This document shows, piece after piece, positions 26,842 through 36,159 of a DNA stretch of 64,000 nucleotides. Every line of letters begins with the position of its first letter. The first letter of the stretch is position 1. Origin of the DNA: Lachnospiraceae bacterium (GTDB lineage: Bacteria; Bacillota; Clostridia; Lachnospirales; Lachnospiraceae); the NCBI GenBank assembly GCA_017618195.1, contig JAFZUW010000074.1:124001-188000 (forward strand). The letters run 5' to 3'. Made by a program: the position numbers and the translations under genes. The notes under the pieces were generated by a model. That model was not told where the DNA came from, searched no databases, and worked only from the letters and a program-made list of their open reading frames with translations.

Positions 26842-26864
26842 CAGTTTTTTCAGTTTGTTGTCAA
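26835..26864 (-). promoter_or_regulatory. Promoter of the type VII operon
   Basis: Minus strand: -35 TTGACA (26864-26859), 18-base spacer, -10 TATACT (26840-26835) with a TGG extension. The expected start is near 26828, about 100 bases before the coiled-coil gene. No comparably strong promoter was noticed between here and the terminator at 4211. Confidence 0.8.
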
Positions 26865-26941
26865 TATATATTAAGTAGTATTTTCATTTTCTTATCAGAC
26901 TTTCAGGTAACGAAAATGCTACTTGCGAACTGCACTTTTAC

Positions 26942-26982
26942 GCACAAAAAACCGGACCGCCGCAATCCGCGGCAGTCCGGTT
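26942..26982 (-). terminator. Terminator of ppdK
   Basis: Stem AACCGGAC/GTCCGGTT continued, after one mismatch, by GCCGC/GCGGC (26950-26963 and 26969-26982), followed on the minus strand by a run of T. It lies 43 bases past the ppdK stop. Confidence 0.88.
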
Positions 26983-27024
26983 CGTTCATTCAGTATTCAT
27001 ACCGCAAATGCGGCATTTCGTGTT

Positions 27025-29724
27025 TTATTTGCCGATCAGAGCCCATGCGTACTGAGGGTTCTCTTCAGCGAGTTTCTTGAAGATCGTCTTCTTCTGCGCG
27101 ATAGCAGCCTGTGCGGCGGCAAGGCGTGCAATCGGAACGCGGAACGGCGAGCAGGATACATAGTCAAGGCCGATCTTATGGCAGAACTCAACGCTCGAAG
27201 GATCGCCGCCATGCTCACCGCAGATACCTACATGAAGCTTAGGATTAACGGGCTTGCCGAGCTTGATAGCCATCTCCATCAGCTTGCCTACGCCGGTCTG
27301 GTCGAGCTTCGCAAACGGATCGTTCTCGAAGATCTTGGTATCATAGTAAGCGTTCAGGAATTTGCCTGCATCGTCACGGGAGAAGCCAAATGTCATCTGG
27401 GTCAGGTCGTTGGTACCGAAGCAGAAGAAATCAGCTTCCGTAGCGATCTCGTCAGCGGTAAGAGCGGCACGGGGGATCTCGATCATCGTACCTACTTCGT
27501 ACTCAAGATCTACGCCTGCTGCTGCAATTTCCGCATCGGCGGTGTCAACCACAACCTTCTTAACAAATTTCAACTCTTTAATCTCGCATACAAGCGGGAT
27601 CATGATCTCGGGCTTAACGGTCCAGTCCGGATGCTCTTCCTTAACCTGAAGGGCAGCGCGGATAACAGCCTTCGTCTGCATCTTAGCGATGGACGGATAC
27701 GTAACCGCAAGACGGCATCCTCTGTGACCCATCATCGGGTTGAACTCATGAAGGGATGCGCAGATTGCCTTAATCTCGGCAACGCTCTTGCCCTTAGCAT
27801 CGGCAAGTTTCTGGATGTCAGCGTCCTCAGTGGGAACGAACTCATGAAGCGGCGGATCCAGGAAACGGATCGTAACCGGGTTGCCTTCAAGTGCCTCATA
27901 GAGAGCCTTGAAGTCGCTCTGCTGATAAGGAAGGATCTTGTCGAGAGCTACTTCTCTCTCTTCCTCGGTATCGGAGCAGATCATCTCACGGAATGCAGCG
28001 ATTCTCTCGGGATCGAAGAACATGTGCTCCGTACGGCAGAGGCCGATACCTTCAGCACCGAGCTCACGAGCCTTCTTCGCGTCGCGAGGAGTGTCGGCAT
28101 TGGTACGAACCTTCAACTTGCGGAACTTGTCAGCCCATCCCATTACGCGGCCGAAATCGCCGGAAATGGAAGCATCAACAGTCGGGATAATTCCGTTATA
28201 AATGTTACCGGTCGTTCCGTCGATGGAAATTTCGGAACCTTCCTTGAAGGTCTTTCCGCCGAGCGTGAATACCTTGTTCTCTTCATCCATGTTGATGTCG
28301 CCGCAGCCGGATACACAGCAGGTACCCATACCACGTGCAACAACGGCTGCATGGCTGGTCATACCGCCGCGGACGGTCAGGATACCCTGAGCGGCCTTCA
28401 TACCGGTGATGTCCTCGGGAGAGGTCTCAAGACGTACAAGAACAACCTTCTTGCCTTCCGCTGCCCACTTCTCGGCATCTTCAGCGGTAAATACGACCTG
28501 TCCGCATGCAGCACCCGGAGAAGCGCCGAGACCCTTTCCGAGAGGCGTAGCCTTCTTCAGAGCCTTTGCGTCAAACTGCGGATGAAGCAGTGTATCAAGG
28601 TTACGAGGATCGATCATGGCAACAGCCTCTTCCTCGGTCTTATGTCCTTCATCAACGAGATCGCATGCGATCTTCAGAGCTGCGGGAGCGGTTCTCTTAC
28701 CGTTACGGCACTGAAGCATGTAGAGCTTCTTGTTCTCAACGGTGAACTCCATATCCTGCATGTCATGGTAATGATTTTCAAGAATACCGCAAACGCGGAT
28801 GAAATCCTTGTAAGCCTCCGGGAATTCCTTCTCCATCTGCGCAATCGGCATGGGAGTACGAACGCCTGCAACTACGTCTTCGCCCTGTGCGTTCTTAAGG
28901 AACTCACCCATGAGCTTCTTCTCGCCGGTAGCGGGATCACGGGTAAATGCAACGCCGGTACCGGACTCGTCGTTCAGGTTACCGAATACCATCGGCATTA
29001 CGTTAACCGCGGTACCCCAGCTGTACGGGATATCGTTGTCACGGCGGTATACGTTTGCACGCGGGTTATCCCAGGAACGGAATACCGCTTCGATCGCGAG
29101 CTTGAGCTGCTCAACCGGATCGGACGGGAATTCCTTGCCGAGCTGCTTCTTGTACTCAGCCTTGAACTGCTCAGCGAGCTTCTTAAGGTCAACGGCGGTA
29201 AGGTCTACGTCGTACTGTACGCCCTTTTCCTCTTTCATCTTATCGATGAGCTGCTCGAAATACTTCTTACCAACGCCCATTACAACGTCCGAGAACATCT
29301 GGATGAAACGACGATAAGAGTCATATACGAATCTCTTGAACTTCGGGTCGGGGTTGCCTGCGATCATTGCGGCAACTACCTTGTCGTTAAGACCGAGGTT
29401 CAAGATGGTATCCATCATACCGGGCATGGATGCGCGCGCACCGGAACGAACCGATACAAGGAGAGGATTCTGAAGATCGCCGAACTTCTTGCCGTTGATC
29501 TCTTCCATCCGCTTAACGCCTTCCATTGCCTGCGCCATAATCTCATCATTGATCTTACGCCCGTCATCATAGTACTGCGTGCAGGCTTCTGTCGTGATCG
29601 TGAAACCCTGCGGCACCGGAAGACCGATGTTCGTCATCTCAGCGAGGTTCGCGCCCTTGCCGCCGAGCAGGTTTCTCATGTCTGCATTACCTTCGGTAAA
29701 TGCATATACCCATTTTTTAGCCAT
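27025..29724 (-). CDS. ppdK: Pyruvate, phosphate dikinase
   Basis: 899 residues, catalysing the reversible conversion of pyruvate, ATP and Pi to PEP, AMP and PPi in the cytoplasm. Domains in order: N-terminal ATP-grasp nucleotide-binding half; central swivelling phosphohistidine domain with GGMTSHAAVVARG (catalytic His); C-terminal PEP/pyruvate TIM barrel with GLCRTEHMFF and CGEHGGDPSS. Full length for the family. ATG at 29724 is preferred over an upstream in-frame one since GGAGGTC lies 8-9 bases before it and the protein then begins MAKKWVYAF. Single-gene transcript with its own terminator. In anaerobes it usually works in PPi-linked glycolysis. Confidence 0.95.
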   Translation of the reverse strand: MAKKWVYAFTEGNADMRNLLGGKGANLAEMTNIGLPVPQGFTITTEACTQYYDDGRKINDEIMAQAMEGVKRMEEINGKKFGDLQNPLLVSVRSGARASMPGMMDTILNLGLNDKVVAAMIAGNPDPKFKRFVYDSYRRFIQMFSDVVMGVGKKYFEQLIDKMKEEKGVQYDVDLTAVDLKKLAEQFKAEYKKQLGKEFPSDPVEQLKLAIEAVFRSWDNPRANVYRRDNDIPYSWGTAVNVMPMVFGNLNDESGTGVAFTRDPATGEKKLMGEFLKNAQGEDVVAGVRTPMPIAQMEKEFPEAYKDFIRVCGILENHYHDMQDMEFTVENKKLYMLQCRNGKRTAPAALKIACDLVDEGHKTEEEAVAMIDPRNLDTLLHPQFDAKALKKATPLGKGLGASPGAACGQVVFTAEDAEKWAAEGKKVVLVRLETSPEDITGMKAAQGILTVRGGMTSHAAVVARGMGTCCVSGCGDINMDEENKVFTLGGKTFKEGSEISIDGTTGNIYNGIIPTVDASISGDFGRVMGWADKFRKLKVRTNADTPRDAKKARELGAEGIGLCRTEHMFFDPERIAAFREMICSDTEEEREVALDKILPYQQSDFKALYEALEGNPVTIRFLDPPLHEFVPTEDADIQKLADAKGKSVAEIKAICASLHEFNPMMGHRGCRLAVTYPSIAKMQTKAVIRAALQVKEEHPDWTVKPEIMIPLVCEIKELKFVKKVVVDTADAEIAAAGVDLEYEVGTMIEIPRAALTADEIATEADFFCFGTNDLTQMTFGFSRDDAGKFLNAYYDTKIFENDPFAKLDQTGVGKLMEMAIKLGKPVNPKLHVGICGEHGGDPSSVEFCHKIGLDYVSCSPFRVPIARLAAAQAAIAQKKTIFKKLAEENPQYAWALIGK

Positions 29725-29853
29725 ATATTTATGACCTCCTCTGTTTTCTGAGCTGTCCTTTTCGTATGCCTTCTCCACATCAGGCGATTCGCGTCACTCC
29801 GCAGGCGCGAAATGCACACGCAAAAGAAACGTCTGTGAACAGCCGCTGAAGAT

Positions 29854-29882
29854 ATTCTATCATATTTCAGACAACAATACAA
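29854..29882 (-). promoter_or_regulatory. Probable ppdK promoter
   Basis: Minus strand: TTGTAT (29882-29877), 17-base spacer, TAGAAT (29859-29854). The -35 is a weak match. It gives a ~120-base leader before ppdK. Confidence 0.45.
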
Positions 29883-29887
29883 ACATT

Positions 29888-30556
29888 TTATTTCTCCGAT
29901 ACGATTCTTCCGTCCTCTATTCGAATCACGCGATCAGCATAAGACGCAACTTCGGAATCATGCGTCACAACAATTAAAGTCTTTCCCAATTTATTGATTT
30001 GCGATAATACCTCCATAATCATATGACCGGTTTGGCTATCTAATGCTCCGGTAGGCTCATCGCATAACAGGACATCTCCTTTTGAGACCAATGCCCTCGC
30101 AATTGCTACTCTTTGACGTTGTCCACCGCTGAGATTCAGCGGGAGTTTGTCCAAAATCGGACTAATCTGTAACAATTCGGCAACCTCTTCAATACGCGCC
30201 CGACGTTTTCTTCCTATTAATCCTATAGCATCAAGCGGAATCCCAATATTTTCTCTTGCAGTATAATTTTCCAAAAGCGCATACTCCTGAAACACAAATG
30301 CTATATGCTTTCTCCTAAACTCATGCCATTCTCTGTTTTTCAAGAGGCAAACATCAAGCTCATTGAAAAAGTAACTGCCGGAAGTTAATCGATCCAAACA
30401 CCCAAGAATATTCAAAAGCGTTGTTTTACCCGATCCCGATTTTCCCATTATTGAGACAAATTCACCGTCTCTTATTGATAAATCGATTCCATTTAATGCA
30501 TTTGTACTAATATCATCGCTCTCGTATGTTTTTATGCCCTGAACAACCTTAATCAT
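29888..30556 (-). CDS. ABC transporter ATP-binding protein (LolD/MacB type)
   Basis: 222 residues with Walker A GKSGSGKTT (about 38-46), Q-loop in FVFQEYALL, signature LSGGQRQRVAIARAL, Walker B LLCDEPTGALD and H-loop VVTHD. The size and the LSGGQRQR-type signature fit the family that powers FtsX-type permeases. It is encoded 1 base from the first of two permease genes and is last in the operon, so it should energise that pair. The cassette is visibly more AT-rich than ppdK beside it, hinting at a different origin. The substrate is unknown; antimicrobial peptide export or immunity is a common role for this type. Confidence 0.88.
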   Translation of the reverse strand: MIKVVQGIKTYESDDISTNALNGIDLSIRDGEFVSIMGKSGSGKTTLLNILGCLDRLTSGSYFFNELDVCLLKNREWHEFRRKHIAFVFQEYALLENYTARENIGIPLDAIGLIGRKRRARIEEVAELLQISPILDKLPLNLSGGQRQRVAIARALVSKGDVLLCDEPTGALDSQTGHMIMEVLSQINKLGKTLIVVTHDSEVASYADRVIRIEDGRIVSEK

Positions 30557-30557
30557 A

Positions 30558-31781
30558 TTATCGATCCTCCATCAGCTCACTCGGTCGGGAATGTATTATC
30601 TGAAGGCAACCGACAAGCAACGATACGCCTGCAATGATGCCTATCAATGTCCCCATAATAATCCAATACTCCTCCCCGAAAAGTGTTACTACATCCTTTA
30701 TCTCACGCAAATAAAAACGGACTATTATCGAGTTCATCATATATCCCAATATGCATGCACAGGCCAGAGACAACAAACATTCTATGGATAATTCTGCTGC
30801 TACCATTTTTCGCGAAAACCCGCATGCATATAAAATACCAAATTCCCTTTTTCTCATTAATGTTTCAATTAAATGTATTACCAGGACAGAAGAAAAACAA
30901 ACAATAAGAATCATTATTCCTACTACAATCTTATCCTGCATACCAAAAAATATAGCCCTTTTATAATCTTTTATATAACTGTCTATTGTTTGAACACTAA
31001 CTGAAACACTGCTTCGTCCGGCAATATCTTGGACCGATTCAATCGTTTCCGCCACGTTATTATCATCCATTATGATATATGACGAATTATACGCATAATG
31101 GATTCCCTCCAGTTCCTTTGAACAGACTGTCAACATACAGCTATCCACCCCAATCGCTCCACAATCCTGCGCTATCGTTATATAATACGGTAACGTCAGA
31201 TTCTTTTGCAAATAATCAATTACTCGATACTCCTTTCCGTTTAACCGTAGTTTTGACCCAATCGAAAAAAACGGTGCAAAATCAGCCCCAACAAGTATTT
31301 CATCTTCTTCTATTTTTTTACTTCCGTTTTGTGTATCAATCCATTTTAGCAACCCGCTATCTACCGAAACAACCTTTACCAGACTACCATCATTCTGCCC
31401 CAATTCCATTTTGCCGTGTTCTTCCCTCCAAAGAAGGAATTCACTCAAGGCTTCACAATCCGTTAACTTGTAAATTTTATAACCTATGCCGCCAAAAGAA
31501 GGGAAGGTTGCCTTCATTTCATTCCGAAAAGTATCCCAATTTTCCGCTGATTGCGCAGAAATATCTAGCCCTTGTTCCTGAATATACAGTACTCTCTCTG
31601 TTTTCTCCGGAACCGCACTTTCAAATCGTTTTGCCCCGTAAAAAAATTGAAGCTCAAGCGACAGGAACAGTGAAAGGACACAAAAAGTAAACCCTTCAAT
31701 GAATGACAACAGGAATACCACTTTTCGGTTCAAATAAATCGATTGAGCGGAACGTTTTATTAAAATCATAATTGTTACCAT
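30558..31781 (-). CDS. FtsX-family ABC permease
   Basis: 407 residues: one N-terminal TM helix (about 20-45), an extracytoplasmic domain (~50-270), then three TM helices in the last 140 residues with the usual R-K-REFGILYACG-type coupling segment of FtsX permeases. It forms a transporter with the ATPase encoded directly after it and probably with the second, shorter permease before it. The ribosome site is weak (GTGG), suggesting coupling to the preceding gene, which ends 12 bases earlier. Confidence 0.82.
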   Translation of the reverse strand: MVTIMILIKRSAQSIYLNRKVVFLLSFIEGFTFCVLSLFLSLELQFFYGAKRFESAVPEKTERVLYIQEQGLDISAQSAENWDTFRNEMKATFPSFGGIGYKIYKLTDCEALSEFLLWREEHGKMELGQNDGSLVKVVSVDSGLLKWIDTQNGSKKIEEDEILVGADFAPFFSIGSKLRLNGKEYRVIDYLQKNLTLPYYITIAQDCGAIGVDSCMLTVCSKELEGIHYAYNSSYIIMDDNNVAETIESVQDIAGRSSVSVSVQTIDSYIKDYKRAIFFGMQDKIVVGIMILIVCFSSVLVIHLIETLMRKREFGILYACGFSRKMVAAELSIECLLSLACACILGYMMNSIIVRFYLREIKDVVTLFGEEYWIIMGTLIGIIAGVSLLVGCLQIIHSRPSELMEDR

Positions 31782-31793
31782 AGCAGAACCACT

Positions 31794-32861
31794 TTACCCC
31801 CATTTGATTCTCTTTTTTCGAAACGCCGCCCATACATTTCCGACAATTAACAAAAAAGGAGTCGTTAATGTAAAAAGCAAGGTCAAAAGCACTCCCCATA
31901 CTCCTACAACATCAAACAGCCTGTTAGCATATAACATACGAAAAAGTACAAATGCAATTCCACTTGCACACAACAAGGATGTAAACGACAGTTTAACGGC
32001 CTGAAAATACAGCATTTTTATTACCAGCCCTTCCGTACTCCCATTAACCAGCCTTACATAAATCTCCTTTTCACGCACAAGTAGCCAATATCTTATTGCA
32101 ACCCAACAATTCAAAAACGAAAAAATCAACAAAATCACATATGTTACTCTTTTAGTCGTATCATCTTCACTAACGTCACTTTCTTGATAATGCGAAACCG
32201 ATTGTATCGTCCATCCAAAGTCCTGTTGTTCCGTCCGATCTTTCATTGTCTGAACAAACAAATCCGCACTGCTCTTATCACTCTGAAACAAAACCGTTAA
32301 TGTGTTTGCATGGTTTATACTTTCTCTAAACGCATTCTTTATTCCACCATACCAAATGTATGTTTGATCATAACCATATGTTGAATACTTGGACCCACAG
32401 GTACCCATATATTCAAAGTCTTCTCCTCCCAATTCAAACAGTTTTCTGTCAAAACCCAAATATCTCTTGGTAACATCTCCTAAAACAATACCGTTCGGAT
32501 TATTAATAAACTCCTTACTCGTTGTATCACGAAATGGTATCTTGAGTTCTTCCGAACATGAAATCAAGATATTGACACACAAGCTCTTCTGCGCAGTTTT
32601 ACTATATACGGTCCAATTCTGAATCATTATGATTCCGTCCAAATCATCCAACAGATTCTCTATCGGCGAAACATCCGCTTCCTCCATTTGTTCAAGAACA
32701 ATCTGAACAGAACTATTATAATTGCAGTTAATCAAATCTCTCTTGTAGCGCTCGTTTTCCGAATAAACTACAACTAATAGCATAAGGCATAACGATGTGA
32801 CTATAAAAGAAGAAAGCAGAAACAAATCTGCTTTCTTATATCTGAATACACTTCTTATCAT
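31794..32861 (-). CDS. FtsX-like ABC permease subunit
   Basis: 355 residues with the same order as the neighbouring permease: N-terminal TM helix (12-32), extracytoplasmic domain, three TM helices in the last ~130 residues and a basic C-terminal end. Sequence identity to the neighbour is low by eye, and the RLVNGSTEG segment replaces the usual coupling helix, so the pair would be a heterodimer. Encoded in tandem with the lipid-anchored/TM-anchored small protein (12-base gap) and the second permease. Substrate unknown. Confidence 0.72.
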   Translation of the reverse strand: MIRSVFRYKKADLFLLSSFIVTSLCLMLLVVVYSENERYKRDLINCNYNSSVQIVLEQMEEADVSPIENLLDDLDGIIMIQNWTVYSKTAQKSLCVNILISCSEELKIPFRDTTSKEFINNPNGIVLGDVTKRYLGFDRKLFELGGEDFEYMGTCGSKYSTYGYDQTYIWYGGIKNAFRESINHANTLTVLFQSDKSSADLFVQTMKDRTEQQDFGWTIQSVSHYQESDVSEDDTTKRVTYVILLIFSFLNCWVAIRYWLLVREKEIYVRLVNGSTEGLVIKMLYFQAVKLSFTSLLCASGIAFVLFRMLYANRLFDVVGVWGVLLTLLFTLTTPFLLIVGNVWAAFRKKRIKWG

Positions 32862-32873
32862 CTTTTCCCTCTG

Positions 32874-33350
32874 TCAACTTCCAAAGTATGCATGAAGTTT
32901 TTCATATCCGCGTGCTTTATACGAAACCTTCACTTCAATATTTCCGGAGAATTGGTATTCTTTATCCACTCCTGTTTTGAGATAAAATGAATACCCTAAA
33001 TCCCCAAAATTCCTACTGAATTCACAACTTGATGATTTATTCAGCACTTCATGAAAAAGAACTTTTCCATCCTCGGAAACAAGTTCAATTACAAATTCTC
33101 CCGATTCTATTGTGCCAGATACCGATATTCCTGCATCGCGCATAAAAACCGAAGCTTCGTTTTTTGCTCCGCTGTCCATCCAATATCCGTCTTCCTCAAT
33201 AAAATAGTTTAACTGCATGATTTCCTTGTCCGTTGGAAAATCAGAATCAATAAATGATCCTGCAGGATGAAGGGTAAACAGATACACTGCTGCGCAAATA
33301 ATTAGAGCGCTTAAAATGCCTATAACAATAAAAATTACACTTTTCTTCAC
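32874..33350 (-). CDS. N-terminally anchored extracytoplasmic protein
   Basis: 158 residues: an N-terminal TM/signal-anchor helix (residues 5-26), then an extracytoplasmic domain with beta-strand-like alternation, e.g. GTIESGEFVIELV and GNIEVKVSYKA. No family recognised. The start is GTG, with GGAG 7 bases upstream. It precedes the two FtsX-type permeases with a 12-base gap, so it is probably an accessory or immunity component of that transporter. Confidence 0.65.
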   Translation of the reverse strand: MKKSVIFIVIGILSALIICAAVYLFTLHPAGSFIDSDFPTDKEIMQLNYFIEEDGYWMDSGAKNEASVFMRDAGISVSGTIESGEFVIELVSEDGKVLFHEVLNKSSSCEFSRNFGDLGYSFYLKTGVDKEYQFSGNIEVKVSYKARGYEKLHAYFGS

Positions 33351-33410
33351 ATGCTTTCTCCGCTTTTCTATTTTACCTCCGCCTTTACAGAACGGGTTAA
33401 TGCACGTGAT

Positions 33411-33614
33411 CTAACCGAATCCCAAACAGATCCGGAACAAACCGCCCGGGAAAATCCCGTTAGTTGGACAATATACGGTTTCAATAAGACCTATGCTTAA
33501 TTGCTGATATGCTATTCCATAGGTATAAAATGTTGACAACGCACGGCAACACGTATCACAATACTGAAAATCCAGTTCCCGGCCGCTATCATTCGGCTGA
33601 TCTCTATAGTCCAT
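33411..33614 (-). CDS. Possible Cys-containing 67-residue peptide
   Basis: An open frame beginning 18 bases after the expected transcription start of a consensus promoter, and first in the ABC/FtsX transcript. It encodes 67 residues with Cys at CDTCC, YCP and RICLG, and a Gly-Gly (FPGGLF) ten residues from the end. There is an in-frame stop just before the ATG, so the start is fixed if it is translated; the ribosome site (AGGAT) is too close and poor. It could be a precursor or leader peptide for the transporter, or chance coding in a ~280-base leader RNA. Confidence 0.3.
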   Translation of the reverse strand: MDYRDQPNDSGRELDFQYCDTCCRALSTFYTYGIAYQQLSIGLIETVYCPTNGIFPGGLFRICLGFG

Positions 33615-33638
33615 ATCCTAAATGAGTTTTCTGAAAAA

Positions 33639-33667
33639 AGATTATCAGACCGGAACCATTCTGTCAA
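33639..33667 (-). promoter_or_regulatory. Promoter of the ABC/FtsX cassette
   Basis: Minus strand: TTGACA (33667-33662), 17-base spacer, TAATCT (33644-33639). Expected start near 33632. The first certain gene starts at 33350, leaving a ~280-base leader that holds the candidate 67-residue peptide. Confidence 0.75.
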
Positions 33668-33713
33668 TCTACATTTCACTTTTTTAACATTCTCTATGTT
33701 TATATATCTCTGA

Positions 33714-34811
33714 TTACTGCATCATAACCTCATCCATACCGAGCGCATACCAGTTTGCATGGATAAAGCGCAGGCAGTTTTCGTCATCCAGCTCGAGATA
33801 AATGGCTTTCACGACGCTCCGGTTCATCTGCAAAAGGTTTCGAAGACCCATTACGATAAACTCCGCCTTGGTAAGGCGGAACAGGGCTCGGAGCACGTCC
33901 TGCACGGTCTTCTGCTGCTCATCCGAGAGTTCGTCGACGTTACGGACCGTTGACAGGAACGAAGCCTTGTTGACTATGCCGTTCACAAGAATGTACAACT
34001 CGTCCGGATGTTCCGGCGCGGATGCCCCTCGGTACATGAATTCGTCGGCGCTGACAAGTTTCTCCTGGTTCTTGCAATACTCAATGAACTGCAGGCCTTC
34101 CTTCTCGCCGATGTTTCCGACAATCTTATGCTGCACGATCATGCTTTCCACGTTGCAGTCATACTTCAAAATATCGCTGACTCGCGTCCAGGATCTGGGT
34201 GTGGCAAATACGATGTTGCTGTCGCCGGGCACCTGTGTGTGGAGCGCCTCCGGCTTCACCGTCAGATAATCCATAACAAATTTATGAACGCCGTGCGGAA
34301 TCGCAAAATCCTTCTTCCACGTTTCAAAATCGGGTTCAATATAATGAATCTCGAAACGGTCGGCAAGAGGACCCGCGAGACGGATGTAAACGCCGTCGTC
34401 GTCTTCGCGGTTTCCGAGTGCGATAACGATCGTCCCTTCGGGCAGCGTGTACTGTCCGATGCGGCGGTCGAGGATCAGCTGGTAAGCGGCAACCTGCACG
34501 CGCTTCGTACAGGACGTGATCTCGTCGAGCAGCAGGATGGTCTTCGGACCGTCCCTCTTCTCATCGGGAAGCACTTCCGGGGAAAGCCAGATCGTCTTGG
34601 TGCGGTCGGCATTCGGATAGATCAGTCCGCTGATCTCCACTTCGGACATCTGTGCCAGACGGATATCGATAACTTTGTAGCCGTATTTGGCTCCGATCTG
34701 ACGGATGATCTCGGATTTGCCGATACCGGGCGCGCCGAGTCCGAGAATCGTGTATTTCAGATTGTACTTCAGATTAAATTCAATCGTCTCCGCAAATTCT
34801 CTGATTGTCAT
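33714..34811 (-). CDS. MoxR-type AAA+ ATPase
   Basis: 365 residues. Single AAA+ module: Walker A GAPGIGKSE (27-35), Walker B ILLLDEITS, sensor-1-like IVIALGNRE and an arginine-rich sensor 2 segment, followed by a helical C-terminal part. MoxR-class ATPases act with von Willebrand A proteins as chaperone-like remodelling machines. Its partner is encoded 21 bases upstream (VWA/metallopeptidase gene). AAGGG lies 6 bases before the ATG. Last gene of a four-gene operon. Confidence 0.85.
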   Translation of the reverse strand: MTIREFAETIEFNLKYNLKYTILGLGAPGIGKSEIIRQIGAKYGYKVIDIRLAQMSEVEISGLIYPNADRTKTIWLSPEVLPDEKRDGPKTILLLDEITSCTKRVQVAAYQLILDRRIGQYTLPEGTIVIALGNREDDDGVYIRLAGPLADRFEIHYIEPDFETWKKDFAIPHGVHKFVMDYLTVKPEALHTQVPGDSNIVFATPRSWTRVSDILKYDCNVESMIVQHKIVGNIGEKEGLQFIEYCKNQEKLVSADEFMYRGASAPEHPDELYILVNGIVNKASFLSTVRNVDELSDEQQKTVQDVLRALFRLTKAEFIVMGLRNLLQMNRSVVKAIYLELDDENCLRFIHANWYALGMDEVMMQ

Positions 34812-34832
34812 ATGTTTCCCTTTCCGCAGAAG

Positions 34833-36065
34833 TTATCGTACTCTGCTTTCCTTTAACCAGGCAACTTTGCCCATGCGTTTCATATCGTCGGTCGGCTCGG
34901 TCTCTTCCGAGAGAACAAGCAGCGTGTTGCGCCTCAGGTACGGCAGGAACCGCTTCGGATCGAGCGGGCCGAATTCGCCGTCCGTTAAGATCAGCATTAC
35001 CTCGGGGCGGACCTTGTTGGCCGCGATCCAGTCATAGATGCAGTTCACGTCGGTTCCACCGGAATGCGACGGCGTACATTTCAAAAGGTTCTTCTCGCCG
35101 CGCACCTTGCGGTACACGTCCGTCACCTGCGTGTCCCAGAAACACAGGTTGATGATGCACTGGAACTCCTTCGAGATCCGGTACAGCTGTGTCAGGAACA
35201 CGTCCATTCTTTCCTTGCCGATCGAGCCCGAGGAGTCGACAAATGCCCACAGCTCCTCCAAATCCTCTTCCTCGGTCGGGTGTCCCGGAAGGATCATATC
35301 CATATGAAAATATTTCCGTTCCGGCGTCGCGTAAGACACTTCCTCTTTGATTTCGGAATCCAGAAAATCCCTCATCAAAACGCGCCAGTCCGGTTTCTTC
35401 GTATCGAGTATCTGCGCAAGCTGCGGCGGGATCGCGTAGCTTCCGTTGCCCTGTTTGGCGGCCCTTCGCAAAAGCGCCTTCGTCTTCTCTTCAAGAAGCG
35501 CTTCCTGCTGTTTTGACATTTCGGCCGGTTCCGCAAGGTCATAATCGGGAGCCGGGACGACGCGTCCTTCGCCGTTGATGCCTTCGCGGTAAGTGGTGCG
35601 GCCGATCAGCGAACCGTCCTCGCTCGGAACCGGATTGTCCCGCAGCACGCAGTCGTATAAGCTTTCCACGGAATGCATGCGGTCCACTTCCGCAAACAGT
35701 CCGTCCTTCGGCCGGTCAAACGGGATGCCGATTTTGATCATAACCGGTCTTACATCCCAGTCTAGTATCGAGTTCACGATGTAATCCGCCGCCGCATTCC
35801 AGATATCCGGGCGGCGGTTCTTGCCGCGCATCGGATGCCGCAGCAGCACGTGCATCACTTCGTGCATGATAACATAATTGCGTTCGCCGTCGGGCAGCGC
35901 TCCGAGAAAATCCGGATTGTACCGGATCTTCAAGCCGTCGGTCACCGCCGTCTGCACGGAACGGTCTTCCTCAAACGAAACGGACACAAGGATATCCCCG
36001 TAAAACGGCGCGCGTCTTACCGTCGTCATGCAGAGTTTTCGAATTTCATCCGCCACTTCCGACAT
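34833..36065 (-). CDS. VWA-like protein with N-terminal HExxH domain
   Basis: 410 residues. The N-terminal half has HEVMHVLLRH (about 68-77), a zincin-like HExxH plus a later His, as in the putative metallopeptidase domain of DUF2201 proteins. The C-terminal half is a von Willebrand A-like domain with the MIDAS pattern DSSGS (residues ~272-276), a conserved GGTD and ILTDGEFG. The middle is charged. This architecture is repeatedly found beside MoxR ATPases, here the next gene. Both protease and metal-binding motifs look intact. Biological target unknown. Confidence 0.85.
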   Translation of the reverse strand: MSEVADEIRKLCMTTVRRAPFYGDILVSVSFEEDRSVQTAVTDGLKIRYNPDFLGALPDGERNYVIMHEVMHVLLRHPMRGKNRRPDIWNAAADYIVNSILDWDVRPVMIKIGIPFDRPKDGLFAEVDRMHSVESLYDCVLRDNPVPSEDGSLIGRTTYREGINGEGRVVPAPDYDLAEPAEMSKQQEALLEEKTKALLRRAAKQGNGSYAIPPQLAQILDTKKPDWRVLMRDFLDSEIKEEVSYATPERKYFHMDMILPGHPTEEEDLEELWAFVDSSGSIGKERMDVFLTQLYRISKEFQCIINLCFWDTQVTDVYRKVRGEKNLLKCTPSHSGGTDVNCIYDWIAANKVRPEVMLILTDGEFGPLDPKRFLPYLRRNTLLVLSEETEPTDDMKRMGKVAWLKESRVR

Positions 36066-36159
36066 ATGTCCAATCTCCCGTGCTGCGTTTTCTTATCCCG
36101 ATGACGCCATCCGTCACCGGCCCCGTTTTTCCATATCGTCCGCCGTAAACCGGGCTCCG

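Noticed and set aside
26923..29751. Long open frame on the plus strand (942 codons) opposite ppdK
   Set aside because: It is antisense to a complete pyruvate phosphate dikinase with all motifs; no ribosome site or recognisable domain. A by-product of codon bias.
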